The position numbers and the translations under genes were made by a program. Below, one piece after another: positions 26,886 to 36,788 of a DNA stretch of 64,000 nucleotides (the stretch's first letter is position 1; each line of letters begins with the position of its first letter). This DNA is from Campylobacter mucosalis (GTDB lineage Bacteria > Campylobacterota > Campylobacteria > Campylobacterales > Campylobacteraceae). A model generated the notes under the pieces. It was not told the origin of the DNA and searched no databases. It worked only from the letters and a program-made list of their open reading frames with translations. Where the stretch lies: the NCBI RefSeq assembly GCF_013372205.1, contig NZ_CP053831.1, positions 1,674,001 through 1,738,000 on the forward strand, in the 5' to 3' direction.

Positions 26886-27305
26886 CTAGATTTTTTTAAT
26901 GACAGCAGAGGTGTTTGTGATAATATCGTGAAAATTTAGCCTATCTTTTCTAAAAAAACACAGCAATAACCCAACCACACTAAAACCAGCCAAAATAAAG
27001 CAAATGTAACGACATAGTGCGTAAAAAAAGCTTATCTTGCGTCCAGTTTTTAGGTTGATTAGATAAATTTGTTGTGCTTTATAGCCTGGTGTTTGGGCTT
27101 TAAAAGCAAAAAATAGCGAAACAATCACGCCAAAAAGAGCGTTGCATATAAAAATAGCAATTTGTGAGCTTTTAAAATCATCTTTCCCGTCAAGCACAAC
27201 ATAGGTCGTAATATACAAAATAGGCATTAAAATGATAAACATATCAATCACAAATGCCTTAAAACGCATAAAAATCGGTGCGATTGTCGCCTTTTGTTTT
27301 GACAT
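26886..27305 (-). CDS. RDD family membrane protein
   Basis: This 139-residue protein has three or four membrane helices. It has the RDD-type N-terminal MRFKAFVIDMFIIL, in which the Arg-Asp pair is spread as RFKAFVID, and the middle TPGYKAQQIYLIN. The function of the family is uncertain (ion transport has been suggested). It follows pyrE by 9 bp on the same strand and is likely cotranscribed. Confidence 0.75.
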   Translation of the reverse strand: MSKQKATIAPIFMRFKAFVIDMFIILMPILYITTYVVLDGKDDFKSSQIAIFICNALFGVIVSLFFAFKAQTPGYKAQQIYLINLKTGRKISFFYALCRYICFILAGFSVVGLLLCFFRKDRLNFHDIITNTSAVIKKI

Positions 27306-27314
27306 TTTTAAAAT

Positions 27315-27923
27315 TTAGTTTCCGCGACTTCCAGGCTTAACGGCGACGCTACCACCTTTACAAAGCGGGCACTCATCTGGCGTGTAAATTTCAAACTCAA
27401 AATTTCCTAAGGCAAAAAGTGGCTTATCAAAAGGTAGTTTGCACTCGTTTTTTCGCTCGGTTTTTATGTTTGCAAGTGAGCAAAATCCACGATTTGCAAG
27501 GGCAGCAAATGCCACGACTTTACCACCTAGGCTCTCAATGATTTTTGCACTCTCTAACGCAGAGCCACCAGTGGTTATAATGTCCTCACAGATTATAAAT
27601 CTCTCGCCTTTTTTTACCTCAAAACCACGCCTAAGGCTCATCACTTTATCCACTCGCTCAGTAAATATAAAGCGTTTTTTAGCGGCACGTGCTAGTTCAT
27701 ATCCAGCTAAAATTCCACCCAAAGCAGGCGAGCAAACGCTATCAAACTCCACGCCATTTTGTGCTATCACACACGCTAACTCATCAGCCAAACGCCCCGC
27801 TAAAATCGGATCTTCAAGCACCTTTGCACTTTGTAGGTAAAATTCCGAGTGGTTGCCACTTGAAAGCAAAAAATGTCCTTGCAGATATGCCCCAGCGTCC
27901 CTGTAAATTTGCTCTATGTTCAT
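27315..27923 (-). CDS. pyrE: Orotate phosphoribosyltransferase
   Basis: This 202-residue enzyme converts orotate and PRPP to OMP in pyrimidine synthesis. The PRPP-binding signature is [17 protein letters not shown] (around residues 107-123). Other family parts are [15 protein letters not shown] near the N-terminus and [15 protein letters not shown] (around 65). A C-terminal extension has two cysteines in CPLCKGG. It lies 2 bp after frr. Confidence 0.95.
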   Translation of the reverse strand: MNIEQIYRDAGAYLQGHFLLSSGNHSEFYLQSAKVLEDPILAGRLADELACVIAQNGVEFDSVCSPALGGILAGYELARAAKKRFIFTERVDKVMSLRRGFEVKKGERFIICEDIITTGGSALESAKIIESLGGKVVAFAALANRGFCSLANIKTERKNECKLPFDKPLFALGNFEFEIYTPDECPLCKGGSVAVKPGSRGN

Positions 27924-27925
27924 TT

Positions 27926-28483
27926 TCAGACCTTTAAAAGCTCTGCTTCTTTCTCTTTTACGATTGTATCGATCTTTGTGATATAGCTATCAGTGATTTT
28001 TTGCACTTCATCTTGTGCTTTTTTACTCTCATCTTCGCTTATGGCTTTGTCTTTTTCTAGCTTTTTAACCTCGTCATTTGCGTCTTTTCGTACGTTTCTA
28101 ACGCTAACTTTTGCCTTTTCGCCCATTGCTTTTGCGTGCTTTGCGTTCTCTTGGCGTTGCTCAATTGTCATTGGAGGGAAAAATAGTTTTACGCCTTCGC
28201 CGTCAGAATTTGGATTTACGCCGATATTTGCCGCTTGGATAGCTGATGAGATTGTCTTTATCATTGACTTCTCCCAAGGTGTTATCGTGATAGTTGAAGC
28301 GTCGGTTGCGATAACAGTGGCAACTTGATTTAGCGGAGTTTGTGAGCCGTAGTAATCAACAAAAACGTGATCAAGAACACTGATATTTACCTTGCCAGTT
28401 CTAAGCGTCGTAAAGTCGCGTTTTAAAGCCGAGATCGCCTTTTCGTTGCCGTCTTTTTGTTTAGCATAAATTTCATTCAACAT
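27926..28483 (-). CDS. frr: Ribosome recycling factor
   Basis: This 185-residue RRF has its two-domain L shape. Conserved pieces are [24 protein letters not shown] at the N-terminus (read here as two runs), [20 protein letters not shown] (around 70-90) and [19 protein letters not shown] (around 130-150). With EF-G it splits post-termination ribosomes. Its start overlaps the deacetylase stop by 11 bp. Confidence 0.97.
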   Translation of the reverse strand: MLNEIYAKQKDGNEKAISALKRDFTTLRTGKVNISVLDHVFVDYYGSQTPLNQVATVIATDASTITITPWEKSMIKTISSAIQAANIGVNPNSDGEGVKLFFPPMTIEQRQENAKHAKAMGEKAKVSVRNVRKDANDEVKKLEKDKAISEDESKKAQDEVQKITDSYITKIDTIVKEKEAELLKV

Positions 28484-29435
28484 TATTTATATCCTTAACT
28501 AGAATTTTTGTAGTGGTTTTGCGTCCTATTTTTAGTGAAATTCTCACTTTATACTTATCAAGTGGATTTTTAAATTTGTAGTAAAAAACTCCATCTTTTA
28601 TATCCACGCTCTTATACGAGCTAAGCCCTGAAACAAAAAACTTGGCTTTTGTGGCGTTTTTATCATCCACAATGATACTTAGCTCATCGATGACGTTATT
28701 TTTTGGATAGTCTTTTGGAAATATCCACTTTGCGTCAAGATACTCATCAGCGAAGGCAACGTCCATACTTGTTTCATCTTTAAGCGGAGTTCGATTTAGA
28801 TCAAACCTGTCGCTTTTAGCCGAAACCGCCCCCGTATTTTGGTTTAAAAGTGCTTCAAAGCCAAATTCCTTTGCCTTTTTTATCACTCTTTCATCATATT
28901 CGCCATACGGATATGCAAAATACTTGGGCTTTTTGCCCATATATTTTTCAAAAACAGCTATGCCGTCACTAAAATCCTGCTTTAACCTATCGTCATCTAG
29001 TCCAACCATATGCAAATGTGCGTATGAGTGATACTGAATATCTCCATATTTAGACGTCTCTTTAATCTCATCAAAACTCATATAATCGCCATATTTTCTA
29101 GCACTTGCCTCGACATAAACAAACAGAGTAAATGGATAGCCATACTCTTTAAATACTGGCAAACCATTGCGGTAAAAGCTCTTATAGCCGTCATCTACAA
29201 CTAGCACGACCCAGTTATTTGGTACATCTTCGCCATTTTTTAATCGCTCCACCATCATCTCTAGCGGGACGACTTCATAGCCTTTTTGCTTGATATAATC
29301 AAACTGCTTACGCAAAATTTCTGTCGAGATATTTGTGCTAGAGTGCTTTGGGTCATCAAAACGATGATAGACAAAAATATGAGCATCTGCAAATGCAAAT
29401 ACAAACCCAAATACGAGTAAAAACAGAATCCGCAT
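28473..29435 (-). CDS. Polysaccharide deacetylase family protein (NodB domain)
   Basis: This 320-residue protein has a signal peptide ([19 protein letters not shown]) and a carbohydrate esterase 4 domain. The general-base motif is [11 protein letters not shown] (around residue 80) and the metal His motif [11 protein letters not shown] (around 140), followed by [13 protein letters not shown] (around 180). The C-terminal 100 residues are beta-rich. It probably removes N-acetyl groups from a cell-envelope polysaccharide or peptidoglycan in the periplasm. The start overlaps the secG stop codon. Confidence 0.82.
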   Translation of the reverse strand: MRILFLLVFGFVFAFADAHIFVYHRFDDPKHSSTNISTEILRKQFDYIKQKGYEVVPLEMMVERLKNGEDVPNNWVVLVVDDGYKSFYRNGLPVFKEYGYPFTLFVYVEASARKYGDYMSFDEIKETSKYGDIQYHSYAHLHMVGLDDDRLKQDFSDGIAVFEKYMGKKPKYFAYPYGEYDERVIKKAKEFGFEALLNQNTGAVSAKSDRFDLNRTPLKDETSMDVAFADEYLDAKWIFPKDYPKNNVIDELSIIVDDKNATKAKFFVSGLSSYKSVDIKDGVFYYKFKNPLDKYKVRISLKIGRKTTTKILVKDINNVE

Positions 29436-29752
29436 TATTTCGCGTCAGGTGCAGTAGGAACTGCGCTATCTTTTGCTTTTGGCACTATGCTTTGTATATT
29501 TGCACTATCAATTAATGAACGCTTCATCTCTTTGTTATAAGAGTAGCCAAGCATTAGCGTGTTTAAAACAAATATGACCGCAACGACAAAGGTAAATTTT
29601 GCCAAAAATCCAGCTGGACCTTTTGCACCAAAGAGGCTTTCGTTACTACCACTATATGCTCCAAGCCCGATAGATGAGCTTTTTTGAAGTAAAACGGCTA
29701 TCGTAATGATGACCGCTAAGACAAACTGCAACACTAAAAATAATGAACTCAC
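29435..29752 (-). CDS. secG: Protein translocase subunit SecG
   Basis: This 105-residue protein has two membrane helices. The conserved cytoplasmic loop between them is LLQKSSSIGLGAYSGSNESLFGAKG (shown as two runs, LLQKSSSIGLGAYSG and LFGAKG). SecG supports SecYE during SecA-driven export. It heads a transcript with the deacetylase, frr, pyrE and the RDD gene. Confidence 0.94.
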   Translation of the reverse strand: MSSLFLVLQFVLAVIITIAVLLQKSSSIGLGAYSGSNESLFGAKGPAGFLAKFTFVVAVIFVLNTLMLGYSYNKEMKRSLIDSANIQSIVPKAKDSAVPTAPDAK

Positions 29753-29805
29753 GTGATTTCCTTTGAAATTTTTAGGGCTGATTATACAAAAAAAGTTTTA
29801 AAATT

Positions 29806-30183
29806 TTAATAAATCTCTTTTTCAATCTCGTAAAGTTCGTAGCGTATGCTTTTAAAAAGCTCTGAATACTCTAAATTTACGATTTTAAAGCACTCTTCAA
29901 GCACACGCGCACTCTCTTGTGCTCTTTTAAAATTTGCCGTGATTATGTCGTTTAAATCGGCTCTTTTTTGCTCATCTTTTGTGCTTGATTTTAGCACATC
30001 ATTTGTGCTATCTCTAAATTTTATGAAGTCATTTTGTGGGATTTTTGCTTTGTGGCGAAGTGTTTTGATTTTTAGGGCTAGGGCTTTGTCGTTAAAGCCA
30101 TATCTTTTTATGTCCTCAACGACTCTAAGCCCCTCTTTTAGTCTATTTAAATTTGCGTCTATAACTCTATAAACGTTACTCAT
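29806..30183 (-). CDS. ThiD2-like / thiamine-phosphate synthase N-terminal-type protein
   Basis: The ~125-residue helical protein begins MSNVYRVIDANLNRLKEGLR and continues with VVEDIKRYGF, the signature of the ThiD2 domain found fused to ThiE in other bacteria. Other matching parts are LRHKAKIPQ, RDSTNDVLKSS and ANFKRAQESARVLEECFK. In other organisms this domain phosphorylates HMP-phosphate in thiamine synthesis. Here it stands alone. The start used overlaps the BI-1 gene end by 8 bp; an ATG three codons earlier is also possible. Confidence 0.75.
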   Translation of the reverse strand: MSNVYRVIDANLNRLKEGLRVVEDIKRYGFNDKALALKIKTLRHKAKIPQNDFIKFRDSTNDVLKSSTKDEQKRADLNDIITANFKRAQESARVLEECFKIVNLEYSELFKSIRYELYEIEKEIY

Positions 30184-30877
30184 CACGTCCAAAAATACCT
30201 AAAATTTGAAGCAATGAAGTAAATAAATTTACAAAGTCAAGATAAAGTGCAACCGCACCCTCAACTGGCGTTTCATAGTTGCCACGAATGATATTTTGTG
30301 TATCATAAAGTATGTAAGCACTAAATAAAATCGCAGATATACTTGCAATCACAAGCTGAAACATTGGGCTTTGCGTGAAAATGTTTATCAAACTTGCAAC
30401 CACAACAACGATAAGTGCGATAAATAGCATTTTACCCATTGTCGTAAAGTCGCGTTTTGTATTCATAGCAAAAATGCTAAGTCCGCCAAAAGCAACGGTC
30501 GTAAGCGTAAATGCCTGAGCTACGATAGCCGCACCACTTGGCATACCCAAAATCGCATAAAGTAGCGGAGTAAGCGTAAGTCCGCTCATAAATGTAAATG
30601 CAAATAGCAAGATTAGATTTAGCCCTGCCTTGCGTTTTGCTGCCATTAAGGCAAATAGTGTGATAAACTCAACTATCACAATACCCCAGAACAAAAATTT
30701 GTTTTGGATTAGCGTTGCAGCCAGAAAGTAAATTCCAGTGTAAGCACCAGCTGTAGCTGCTAAAAGCGAAGCGGCAAAAAGCTGATAAGTCTGCTTGATA
30801 AACGCACTTAGGTTGCTTTGCGCGTAGGTTTGTTCTATCTCACGCTCTTGCGTGTAGTTTCTGTTGTATAAACTCAT
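30176..30877 (-). CDS. Bax inhibitor-1/YccA family membrane protein
   Basis: This 233-residue protein has seven membrane helices. The N-terminal region is SAFIKQTYQLFAASLLAAT and the helix 3-4 region is GLTLTPLLYAILGMPSGA. The C-terminal pore region has SAYILYDTQNIIRGN, with the aspartate typical of BI-1, and ends ALYLDFVNLFTSLLQILGIF. The family includes calcium-leak channels and FtsH-interacting proteins. It overlaps thiD2 by 8 bp. Confidence 0.9.
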   Translation of the reverse strand: MSLYNRNYTQEREIEQTYAQSNLSAFIKQTYQLFAASLLAATAGAYTGIYFLAATLIQNKFLFWGIVIVEFITLFALMAAKRKAGLNLILLFAFTFMSGLTLTPLLYAILGMPSGAAIVAQAFTLTTVAFGGLSIFAMNTKRDFTTMGKMLFIALIVVVVASLINIFTQSPMFQLVIASISAILFSAYILYDTQNIIRGNYETPVEGAVALYLDFVNLFTSLLQILGIFGRDE

Positions 30878-31022
30878 TTTTTCTCCTTTTTAATTTTTTT
30901 GTGAAATTTAGCAAAAAATAGGTAAATAAAGAGTAAAAATTTTCTTAAAAAATCTGTTTTTAGCTATTTTAAACAAAAAACTGATAAAATAAACACAAAA
31001 TAAATAAAAACAAGGTAAAATT

Positions 31023-31889
31023 TTGTTTGATTTTAAAGAAATTTCTGAAATTTTTACAAATTCGCTTGGCAAAAATGCCGATGAGATTAACGCACTTGGC
31101 GGTATGACAAACTCAAACTTTCTAATCACTTCAAATGGCGAAAAATTCGTGCTTAGAGTGCCGGGCAACCGCTCAAATCAAATCATAAAACGAGATGATG
31201 AAAAACTAAATCAAACAATCGCTTCAAATTTCGGATTTAACGTAAAAACGGCGTTTTTTGATGAAGTTAGCGGGATAAAAATCACGGAATTTTTATCAAA
31301 TGCCATAACCCTAAAACCAGCCACACTAAGGCAAAATAGTGAGAAAATAGCTAAAATTTTAAGCAAAATTCACAGCTCAAAAATGGAGTTTAAAAATGAT
31401 TTTAACCCATTTTTACAGATGAAAATTTATCTAAATCTAGTTTCAAACGAAACGGCATTAAAATTTAATGGATTTTTAACAGCACTTGAAATTTTTAACG
31501 ATTTAGAGCAAAAATTAACAAAAATCAATCAAAAATTTTACTCTAAAAATACCATCTTAGTTCCAACTCACGGCGATTTAGTGCCTGAGAATATCTTAAT
31601 GTGCGATGAGAGAATTTTCATCATTGACTGGGAGTATTCAGGGCTAAATGACCCAGCTTGGGACGTGGCTTCTTTGTTTGTTGAAAGCGATTTTTCAAAT
31701 GATGAAGAAGAGCGATTTTTGGGGCTTTATGGGGCAGATTTAGGACTAAAATCAAAGATAGAAATTTATAAAAGTGTGCAAGATATTTTATGGACGGCTT
31801 GGAGTTTGGTTAAAATCTCAAACGGCGATGAAAGCTACACAAACTACGCTAAAAAACGGCTAAAATCGGCATTAGAAAGGGTGTTATGA
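31023..31889 (+). CDS. licA: LicA-like choline kinase
   Basis: This 288-residue aminoglycoside-phosphotransferase-fold kinase has the start region GMTNSNFLITSNGEKFVLRVPG, the catalytic loop THGDLVPENIL (around residue 180) and the metal motif IIDWEYSGLNDPAWDVA (around 197). It would phosphorylate choline to start phosphorylcholine decoration of surface glycans. The start is TTG at 31023 after an AAGG. Unlike H. influenzae licA, no tetranucleotide repeat is seen at the 5' end, so repeat-based phase variation is not apparent. First gene of licABCD. Confidence 0.82.
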   Translation: MFDFKEISEIFTNSLGKNADEINALGGMTNSNFLITSNGEKFVLRVPGNRSNQIIKRDDEKLNQTIASNFGFNVKTAFFDEVSGIKITEFLSNAITLKPATLRQNSEKIAKILSKIHSSKMEFKNDFNPFLQMKIYLNLVSNETALKFNGFLTALEIFNDLEQKLTKINQKFYSKNTILVPTHGDLVPENILMCDERIFIIDWEYSGLNDPAWDVASLFVESDFSNDEEERFLGLYGADLGLKSKIEIYKSVQDILWTAWSLVKISNGDESYTNYAKKRLKSALERVL

Positions 31890-32734
31890 GCGGATTTTTT
31901 GCCGCACTTTTTAGTGGGATTTTATGGGCGTTTGACGGCACGATTTTGGCAAAAATTTCGCTAAATCCGCTAGTTTTGGCATTTTTGCACGACTTTTTAA
32001 GCTTTTTGGTTATCTTTTTGTTAATTATTTTTTTAAATAAATTTAAATATATATTTATAATTAAAAGACGCTCGTTAATAATCACTGCCCTAGCCTCATT
32101 TTTTGGCGGTTTTATCGGTATGGGCTCGTTTGTTTTAGCCATTTCTTACGCAAATATCGGCTTTGCAGCGGTGTTTAGCTCACTTTATCCCGTAGTTAGC
32201 GTGGTTTTAGCAAATTTTATTTTAAAGCAAAAGCTTAGCAAGACCGGACTTTTTGGGCTAGGCTTAGCCGTAGTTAGTAGCGTTGGGCTTTGTTTTTTAA
32301 GCTATAACGTGCATTTTAGCCTACTTGGTGCGATTTTTGGACTACTTTGTGCCTTTGGCTGGGGTGCTGAATGCGTGGTGATAAACTTAGCCCTAAAAGA
32401 TGAGCTAAGCCCCTTAAATGCGTTGTTTATAAGGCAGGGTGTAAGCAGTATTTGCCTGTTTTTATTAGCCGTGTTTTTAGGATTTACTATCAATTTTGAA
32501 AGCGAGTTTTTTGGCTTTAAAAGTCTATTTTTAGCTGCAATTTTTGGTGCGTTTTCATACCTGCTTTACTACTTTGGTATCACTAAAATCGGCGCTTTAA
32601 GGGCAATGGGACTAAATATCTCATACTCATTTTGGGCGATTTTAATCGGCTTTGTTTTGGGCGGCGAATTTTCAATAGTTTTAGCCATTTTTGCCGTGCT
32701 AATTATCATCGGCTCACTGCTTACAAATTTATAA
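31886..32734 (+). CDS. licB: LicB-like EamA/DMT transporter, probable choline importer
   Basis: This 282-residue protein has ten membrane helices and two EamA repeats, with GILWAFDGTILAKISLNPLV at the N-terminus, AAVFSSLYPVVSVVLANFIL in the first repeat and FGWGAECVVINLALKDE in the second. In H. influenzae LicB takes up choline for LicA. It overlaps licA by 4 bp. Substrate assigned from locus context only. Confidence 0.78.
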   Translation: MSGFFAALFSGILWAFDGTILAKISLNPLVLAFLHDFLSFLVIFLLIIFLNKFKYIFIIKRRSLIITALASFFGGFIGMGSFVLAISYANIGFAAVFSSLYPVVSVVLANFILKQKLSKTGLFGLGLAVVSSVGLCFLSYNVHFSLLGAIFGLLCAFGWGAECVVINLALKDELSPLNALFIRQGVSSICLFLLAVFLGFTINFESEFFGFKSLFLAAIFGAFSYLLYYFGITKIGALRAMGLNISYSFWAILIGFVLGGEFSIVLAIFAVLIIIGSLLTNL

Positions 32735-32742
32735 GGATTAAA

Positions 32743-33441
32743 ATGAATGCAATCATCTTAGCTGCTGGGTTTGGCTCACGGCTTAAAGAGCTAACAAAAA
32801 GCAAACACAAGGCACTTTTTGATATTTTAGGTGAGCCAAATATTGAGCGAACGATAAAATTTCTAAACGAGCGAGACATTAGCGAGATTTACGTAATCAC
32901 CGGCTATTTAAGCGAAAATTTTAGCTATTTAGAGCAAAAATTCGGAGTAAAACTCATTAAAAATGAGAATTTTCACGCCTCAAACAACCTAGCTTCATTT
33001 GCCCTTGCTTTGCCTTATTTTGGCGATAGTTTTGTTATTGACGCTGATGTTGTGCTTTTAAAAAATATCTTTCAAATCCGCCAAAATTCGCACTACTACA
33101 CGACAATTAGGGCAAACTCACAAAAGCCAGAGTGGATTATCAAAACGCAAGAAAATCGCGTCGTTGGCATTGAAATTTCAGCACTCAATGCCCCTTCGCT
33201 TCTTGGCATTAGCTACTTTAATAAAACCGATGCAGACGTGATAAAACGCCACATTTTATCGCTTGAAAAAAGTGCGTTTTTAGACCCTAAAAAATATTAC
33301 GATAACGCCGTTTTAGACGTGATTAGCGATATAAATATGGGCTTTTTAAACGTTCCGAATGAGCTTGTTGGCGAGATTGATGATAAAGATGATTTAGATG
33401 AATTAAATTTAAAAATAAAGAGGCTAAAATGCGAAAATTAA
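32743..33441 (+). CDS. licC: LicC-like phosphocholine cytidylyltransferase
   Basis: The start was placed at MNAIILAAGFGSRLKELTKS after ribosome binding site AAGGAT, giving 232 residues. A longer frame runs through the licB end in a non-typical sequence. It has the nucleotidyltransferase signature AAGFGSRL...KHKALFDILGEP and metal site SFVIDADVVLL (around residue 100). It would make CDP-choline from CTP and phosphocholine. Overlaps licD by 13 bp. Confidence 0.83.
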   Translation: MNAIILAAGFGSRLKELTKSKHKALFDILGEPNIERTIKFLNERDISEIYVITGYLSENFSYLEQKFGVKLIKNENFHASNNLASFALALPYFGDSFVIDADVVLLKNIFQIRQNSHYYTTIRANSQKPEWIIKTQENRVVGIEISALNAPSLLGISYFNKTDADVIKRHILSLEKSAFLDPKKYYDNAVLDVISDINMGFLNVPNELVGEIDDKDDLDELNLKIKRLKCEN

Positions 33442-34250
33442 ATGATAATGAGTGTAAAAAAGTAATGCTTGAAATGGCAAATGTAATTCACGAAATTTGC
33501 CTTGCAAACGATATAAAATACTCACTGGCATACGGGACTTTAATCGGTGCAATCAGGCACGGTGGATTTATACCTTGGGACGATGATTTTGATATATTTT
33601 TAACAAGAAAAAACTATGAAAAATTGATAATGGCTTTAAAAAAGCTTGATGATTTTTACCTGCTTGATTTAAACGTGGATGGTTACAATCTAAATTTTGC
33701 AAAGCTCTGTCATAAAAGATATGTCGGCGAGTTTTTAGATAAAAAACACGAAATTTATTTTAGAAAATTTGGCATTTTTATTGATATTTTTTGCCTTGAT
33801 GAGATTAATAAAGACCAAAAAGATAGCCACTTTTTAAAATTAAAAAAGCTACTTAAAAAGATTGAGATCGCTAGTTTCCCAAATTATGACTATAAATATA
33901 AAAGCAAAGCTAAAAAAATTGTCAAGAAAATCACTCATTTTCCAAGATTTTTATACTATAAATTCTTTGAAAAAAGAGAAAAACTAATCAAAAAATATCA
34001 AAAATTAGAGAAAATTTTTAACGGCACAAATCAAGAAAATTTAGGGATTTTATCTACTGGATTTAAAGAAATTTATCAAAAAAGCGACTTTGATGACTAC
34101 GTACTTTGCGATTTTGAAAATACAAAGCTTATGATTATCAAAAACTATGATGAAATTTTACGAACATATTACGGCGATTATATGCAGTTACCACCAGAAA
34201 ACGAGCGTGTCGGACACCACCCTTACGCATTTTTTGACACCAAAATTTAG
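33429..34250 (+). CDS. licD: LicD-family phosphocholine transferase
   Basis: This 273-residue protein has the LicD nucleotidyltransferase-fold motif YSLAYGTLIGAIRHGGFIPW followed by DDDFDIFL (around residues 30-60) and FGIFIDIFCLDEI (around 115). LicD proteins transfer phosphocholine from CDP-choline to a sugar of lipooligosaccharide or teichoic acid. The C-terminal half is very Lys-rich, typical for the family. It ends at PYAFF and is the last gene of the locus. Confidence 0.85.
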   Translation: MRKLNDNECKKVMLEMANVIHEICLANDIKYSLAYGTLIGAIRHGGFIPWDDDFDIFLTRKNYEKLIMALKKLDDFYLLDLNVDGYNLNFAKLCHKRYVGEFLDKKHEIYFRKFGIFIDIFCLDEINKDQKDSHFLKLKKLLKKIEIASFPNYDYKYKSKAKKIVKKITHFPRFLYYKFFEKREKLIKKYQKLEKIFNGTNQENLGILSTGFKEIYQKSDFDDYVLCDFENTKLMIIKNYDEILRTYYGDYMQLPPENERVGHHPYAFFDTKI

Positions 34251-34304
34251 CTTTAAACCTACTTTTGATATAATCGGCTCAAATTTGTGTTAAATAGGAG
34301 TTTT

Positions 34305-34931
34305 ATGAAAGCTTTATTAGAAGGTGCTGTAAGCTTTATGGAGGACGGATTTTTAGAGCACGAAGAGCTATTTAAAAGTCTGAAGCATAACCAAGATCCA
34401 AAGGTACTTTTTGTCACCTGTACCGACTCTCGCGTAGTGCCAAATCTCATAACAAACGCGCTACCAGGCGATCTTTTTACAATACGAAATATAGCAAATA
34501 TAGTGCCTCCATACCGCGTGAGTGATGACTTTTTAGCTACAACCTCAGCCATAGAGTACGCTCTGCAAGTGCTAAATATAAAAACTATCATCATATGCGG
34601 ACACTCTGATTGCGGCGGTTGTAAGGCAATTTATCAAGATGAAAGTAAATTTGTAAATACACCGAATTTAAGAAACTGGATAAAACTAATCGAACCTATA
34701 AAAACCGAAGTTTTAAAATTTACAAGCGACGATCCGGCCAAAATAGCGTGGTTAACAGAGCGATTAAATATCATAAATTCCATTGAAAATTTACTAACCT
34801 ATCCAAACGTTGAGAGCGATTTTGACGCTGGAAAGCTTGAAATTTATGGTTGGCACTATATCATTGAAACGGGTGAAATTTTTAGCTACGATTTAAAAAC
34901 CAAAAGCTTTAAGCTACTAGCAGTAAGGTAG
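34305..34931 (+). CDS. Beta-class carbonic anhydrase
   Basis: This 208-residue enzyme hydrates CO2 to bicarbonate. Zinc ligands are visible in VTCTDSRVVPN (Cys, Asp-Arg pair around residue 38-42) and IICGHSDCGGCKAI (His and Cys around 98-101). The start at MKALLEGAVSFMEDGF follows GGAGTTTT; an earlier in-frame start adds six unlikely residues. Carboxylases such as the biotin carboxylase in this window need bicarbonate. Followed by the MscS gene after 3 bp. Confidence 0.93.
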   Translation: MKALLEGAVSFMEDGFLEHEELFKSLKHNQDPKVLFVTCTDSRVVPNLITNALPGDLFTIRNIANIVPPYRVSDDFLATTSAIEYALQVLNIKTIIICGHSDCGGCKAIYQDESKFVNTPNLRNWIKLIEPIKTEVLKFTSDDPAKIAWLTERLNIINSIENLLTYPNVESDFDAGKLEIYGWHYIIETGEIFSYDLKTKSFKLLAVR

Positions 34932-34934
34932 ATT

Positions 34935-36788
34935 ATGAAATTTTGGCTTTTGCTTTTTGCGTTATTTACGTTTGTTTTTGGTGCTGAAGATAATAATACT
35001 ATCGTGCAAATCACAGAGCAATTAGAGCAACTAAACTCACAAATAAACATACTAAAGGCTCAAACCGACTCAAACTCAAGCAAGGCAAATTTAGCTATCT
35101 TAAATGATAAAAAGGCAAAGTTGCTTGAGCAAATACCATTTTTCATAACTCAAATTTCTATAAAAGAGAGCGAGATAAAGAAATTTAGAGTCAAAAAGGC
35201 GGAGTTAGAAAAAATAGTCAAGCGATATGAAAATAGCCAAAATAAAACCGCTTACGTCCAAAATGCAATCGAGCTTGAGAGTATGAATATCGCACAAGCC
35301 TACTACACAACGTTAATAGAGCTTGAGGAGATGTTTAAAAACGGCACACACGCAAAGGCTATAAGAGAGCTTATAAATTCTGGACTTTTGACACTCCAAA
35401 CCAACTCATACACAAATATCGAGGAGTTAAAATCACTTGATACAAACAAATTTGACGCTCAGATAAATGCCTTGCAGCTACAAAAGCAAAGCAGTGAAGA
35501 GGTTTTAAACTACTTAAAAACAAATGCTGATCTTCTTAGCTCAAACAGCATACTTTCAGAGCTAAATTTAACAACGGCAATAGAGTTTATCAACAAACAA
35601 ATTCCAACTTTAGCGTCTAAATTTAATATTGGAAAAAGTGTCATCATCTTTGCTGTATTTGTATTTTTCATATCGCTTACGAGAATTTTGGCAAAACTCA
35701 CATATTTGGTGCTTACAATACTTTCAAAGCAAGATGGCACCGATGAAAAAGAGCAAATTTTAATCATCGTCAAACGTCCGATAGCGTATTTGCTTATCAT
35801 ATATGCACTTAAAATTTGTGTAGGCGTTGGCTTTTATCCAGTTCCTATACCAATTAGTATCGCAACTGCACTATCCATAGCATACATTTTAGGTTTTGGT
35901 TGGTTAGCACTCACTATGCTTAATGGCTATGGATTAATAATCATAAGCGAACTAACAAAAAAGAGTGGACGCAAAGAGGTTATAAATTTAATCATAAAAA
36001 TCATATATTTTATAATCATAATAATCACCATACTTTTAATCCTTGCACGACTTGGTTTTGATATTTCAGCAATTATCGCTTCACTCGGTATTGGCGGACT
36101 TGCCGTGGCGTTTGCAGCAAAAGATATTATCGCAAATTTCTTTGCCTCAGTTATGCTTTTGTTTGATAACTCATTCTCTCAAGGCGACAGAATAGTTTGT
36201 GGCAACATAGATGGCACAATAGTTGAGATAGGGCTAAGGAAAACATCTATAAGAAGCTTTGATAACGCCCTGATATTTGTCCCAAATTCAAAACTAGCAA
36301 GTGAGCCTATCATCAACTGGTCTAGAAGAAAAGCTGGGCGACTTATAAATATGACAATTGGACTTACTTACGACTCAAAACCCGAGCAAATTTTAAAGTG
36401 TATGTCAGAGATAAAAAGTATGCTTTTGGCAAATCCAAAAATTTCAAAACCAGATAATGGTGGTAGTTTTATAAGCGATAACAGAAGGCTAAAATTTAAG
36501 CAAAATATAGTAAGCATTGATGATCTAGCAGGTTATAAAAATGAACTTTATGTGGCTTTAGATAAATTAAATGATAGTTCTATTGATATTTTGATATACT
36601 GCTTTACAAAAACGACCATAAGGGCGGAATTTTTACAAGTTCAGCAAGAGATAATTTTAGGTATTATGGATATAATTGCCAAAAATAACCTTAGCTTTGC
36701 ATTTCCTAGTCAAAGTCTATATGTTGAAAATAGCGATAAAAACGAGTTGCCATTTGTAGCAAAACAAGATGAAAGGAGTGAGGTATGA
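34935..36788 (+). CDS. MscS family mechanosensitive ion channel
   Basis: This 617-residue protein has a signal peptide, then a long periplasmic coiled-coil region (around 25-215), several membrane helices (around 230-400) and the MscS pore helix and beta domain. The signature SLGIGGLAVAFAAKDIIANF (around 385-405) is followed by QGDRIVCGNIDGTIVEIGLR and IFVPNSKLASEPIINWSR. It would open under membrane tension. Start 3 bp after the carbonic anhydrase; its stop overlaps the acidic small gene by 4 bp. Confidence 0.92.
   Translation: MKFWLLLFALFTFVFGAEDNNTIVQITEQLEQLNSQINILKAQTDSNSSKANLAILNDKKAKLLEQIPFFITQISIKESEIKKFRVKKAELEKIVKRYENSQNKTAYVQNAIELESMNIAQAYYTTLIELEEMFKNGTHAKAIRELINSGLLTLQTNSYTNIEELKSLDTNKFDAQINALQLQKQSSEEVLNYLKTNADLLSSNSILSELNLTTAIEFINKQIPTLASKFNIGKSVIIFAVFVFFISLTRILAKLTYLVLTILSKQDGTDEKEQILIIVKRPIAYLLIIYALKICVGVGFYPVPIPISIATALSIAYILGFGWLALTMLNGYGLIIISELTKKSGRKEVINLIIKIIYFIIIIITILLILARLGFDISAIIASLGIGGLAVAFAAKDIIANFFASVMLLFDNSFSQGDRIVCGNIDGTIVEIGLRKTSIRSFDNALIFVPNSKLASEPIINWSRRKAGRLINMTIGLTYDSKPEQILKCMSEIKSMLLANPKISKPDNGGSFISDNRRLKFKQNIVSIDDLAGYKNELYVALDKLNDSSIDILIYCFTKTTIRAEFLQVQQEIILGIMDIIAKNNLSFAFPSQSLYVENSDKNELPFVAKQDERSEV

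Noticed and set aside
31000-31060. Phase-variable tetranucleotide repeat at licA
   Set aside because: No tandem repeat or long homopolymer is present around the start codon.
32632-32742. N-terminal extension of LicC
   Set aside because: The extra 37 codons run through the end of licB and do not look like a nucleotidyltransferase start; the internal ATG has a ribosome binding site.
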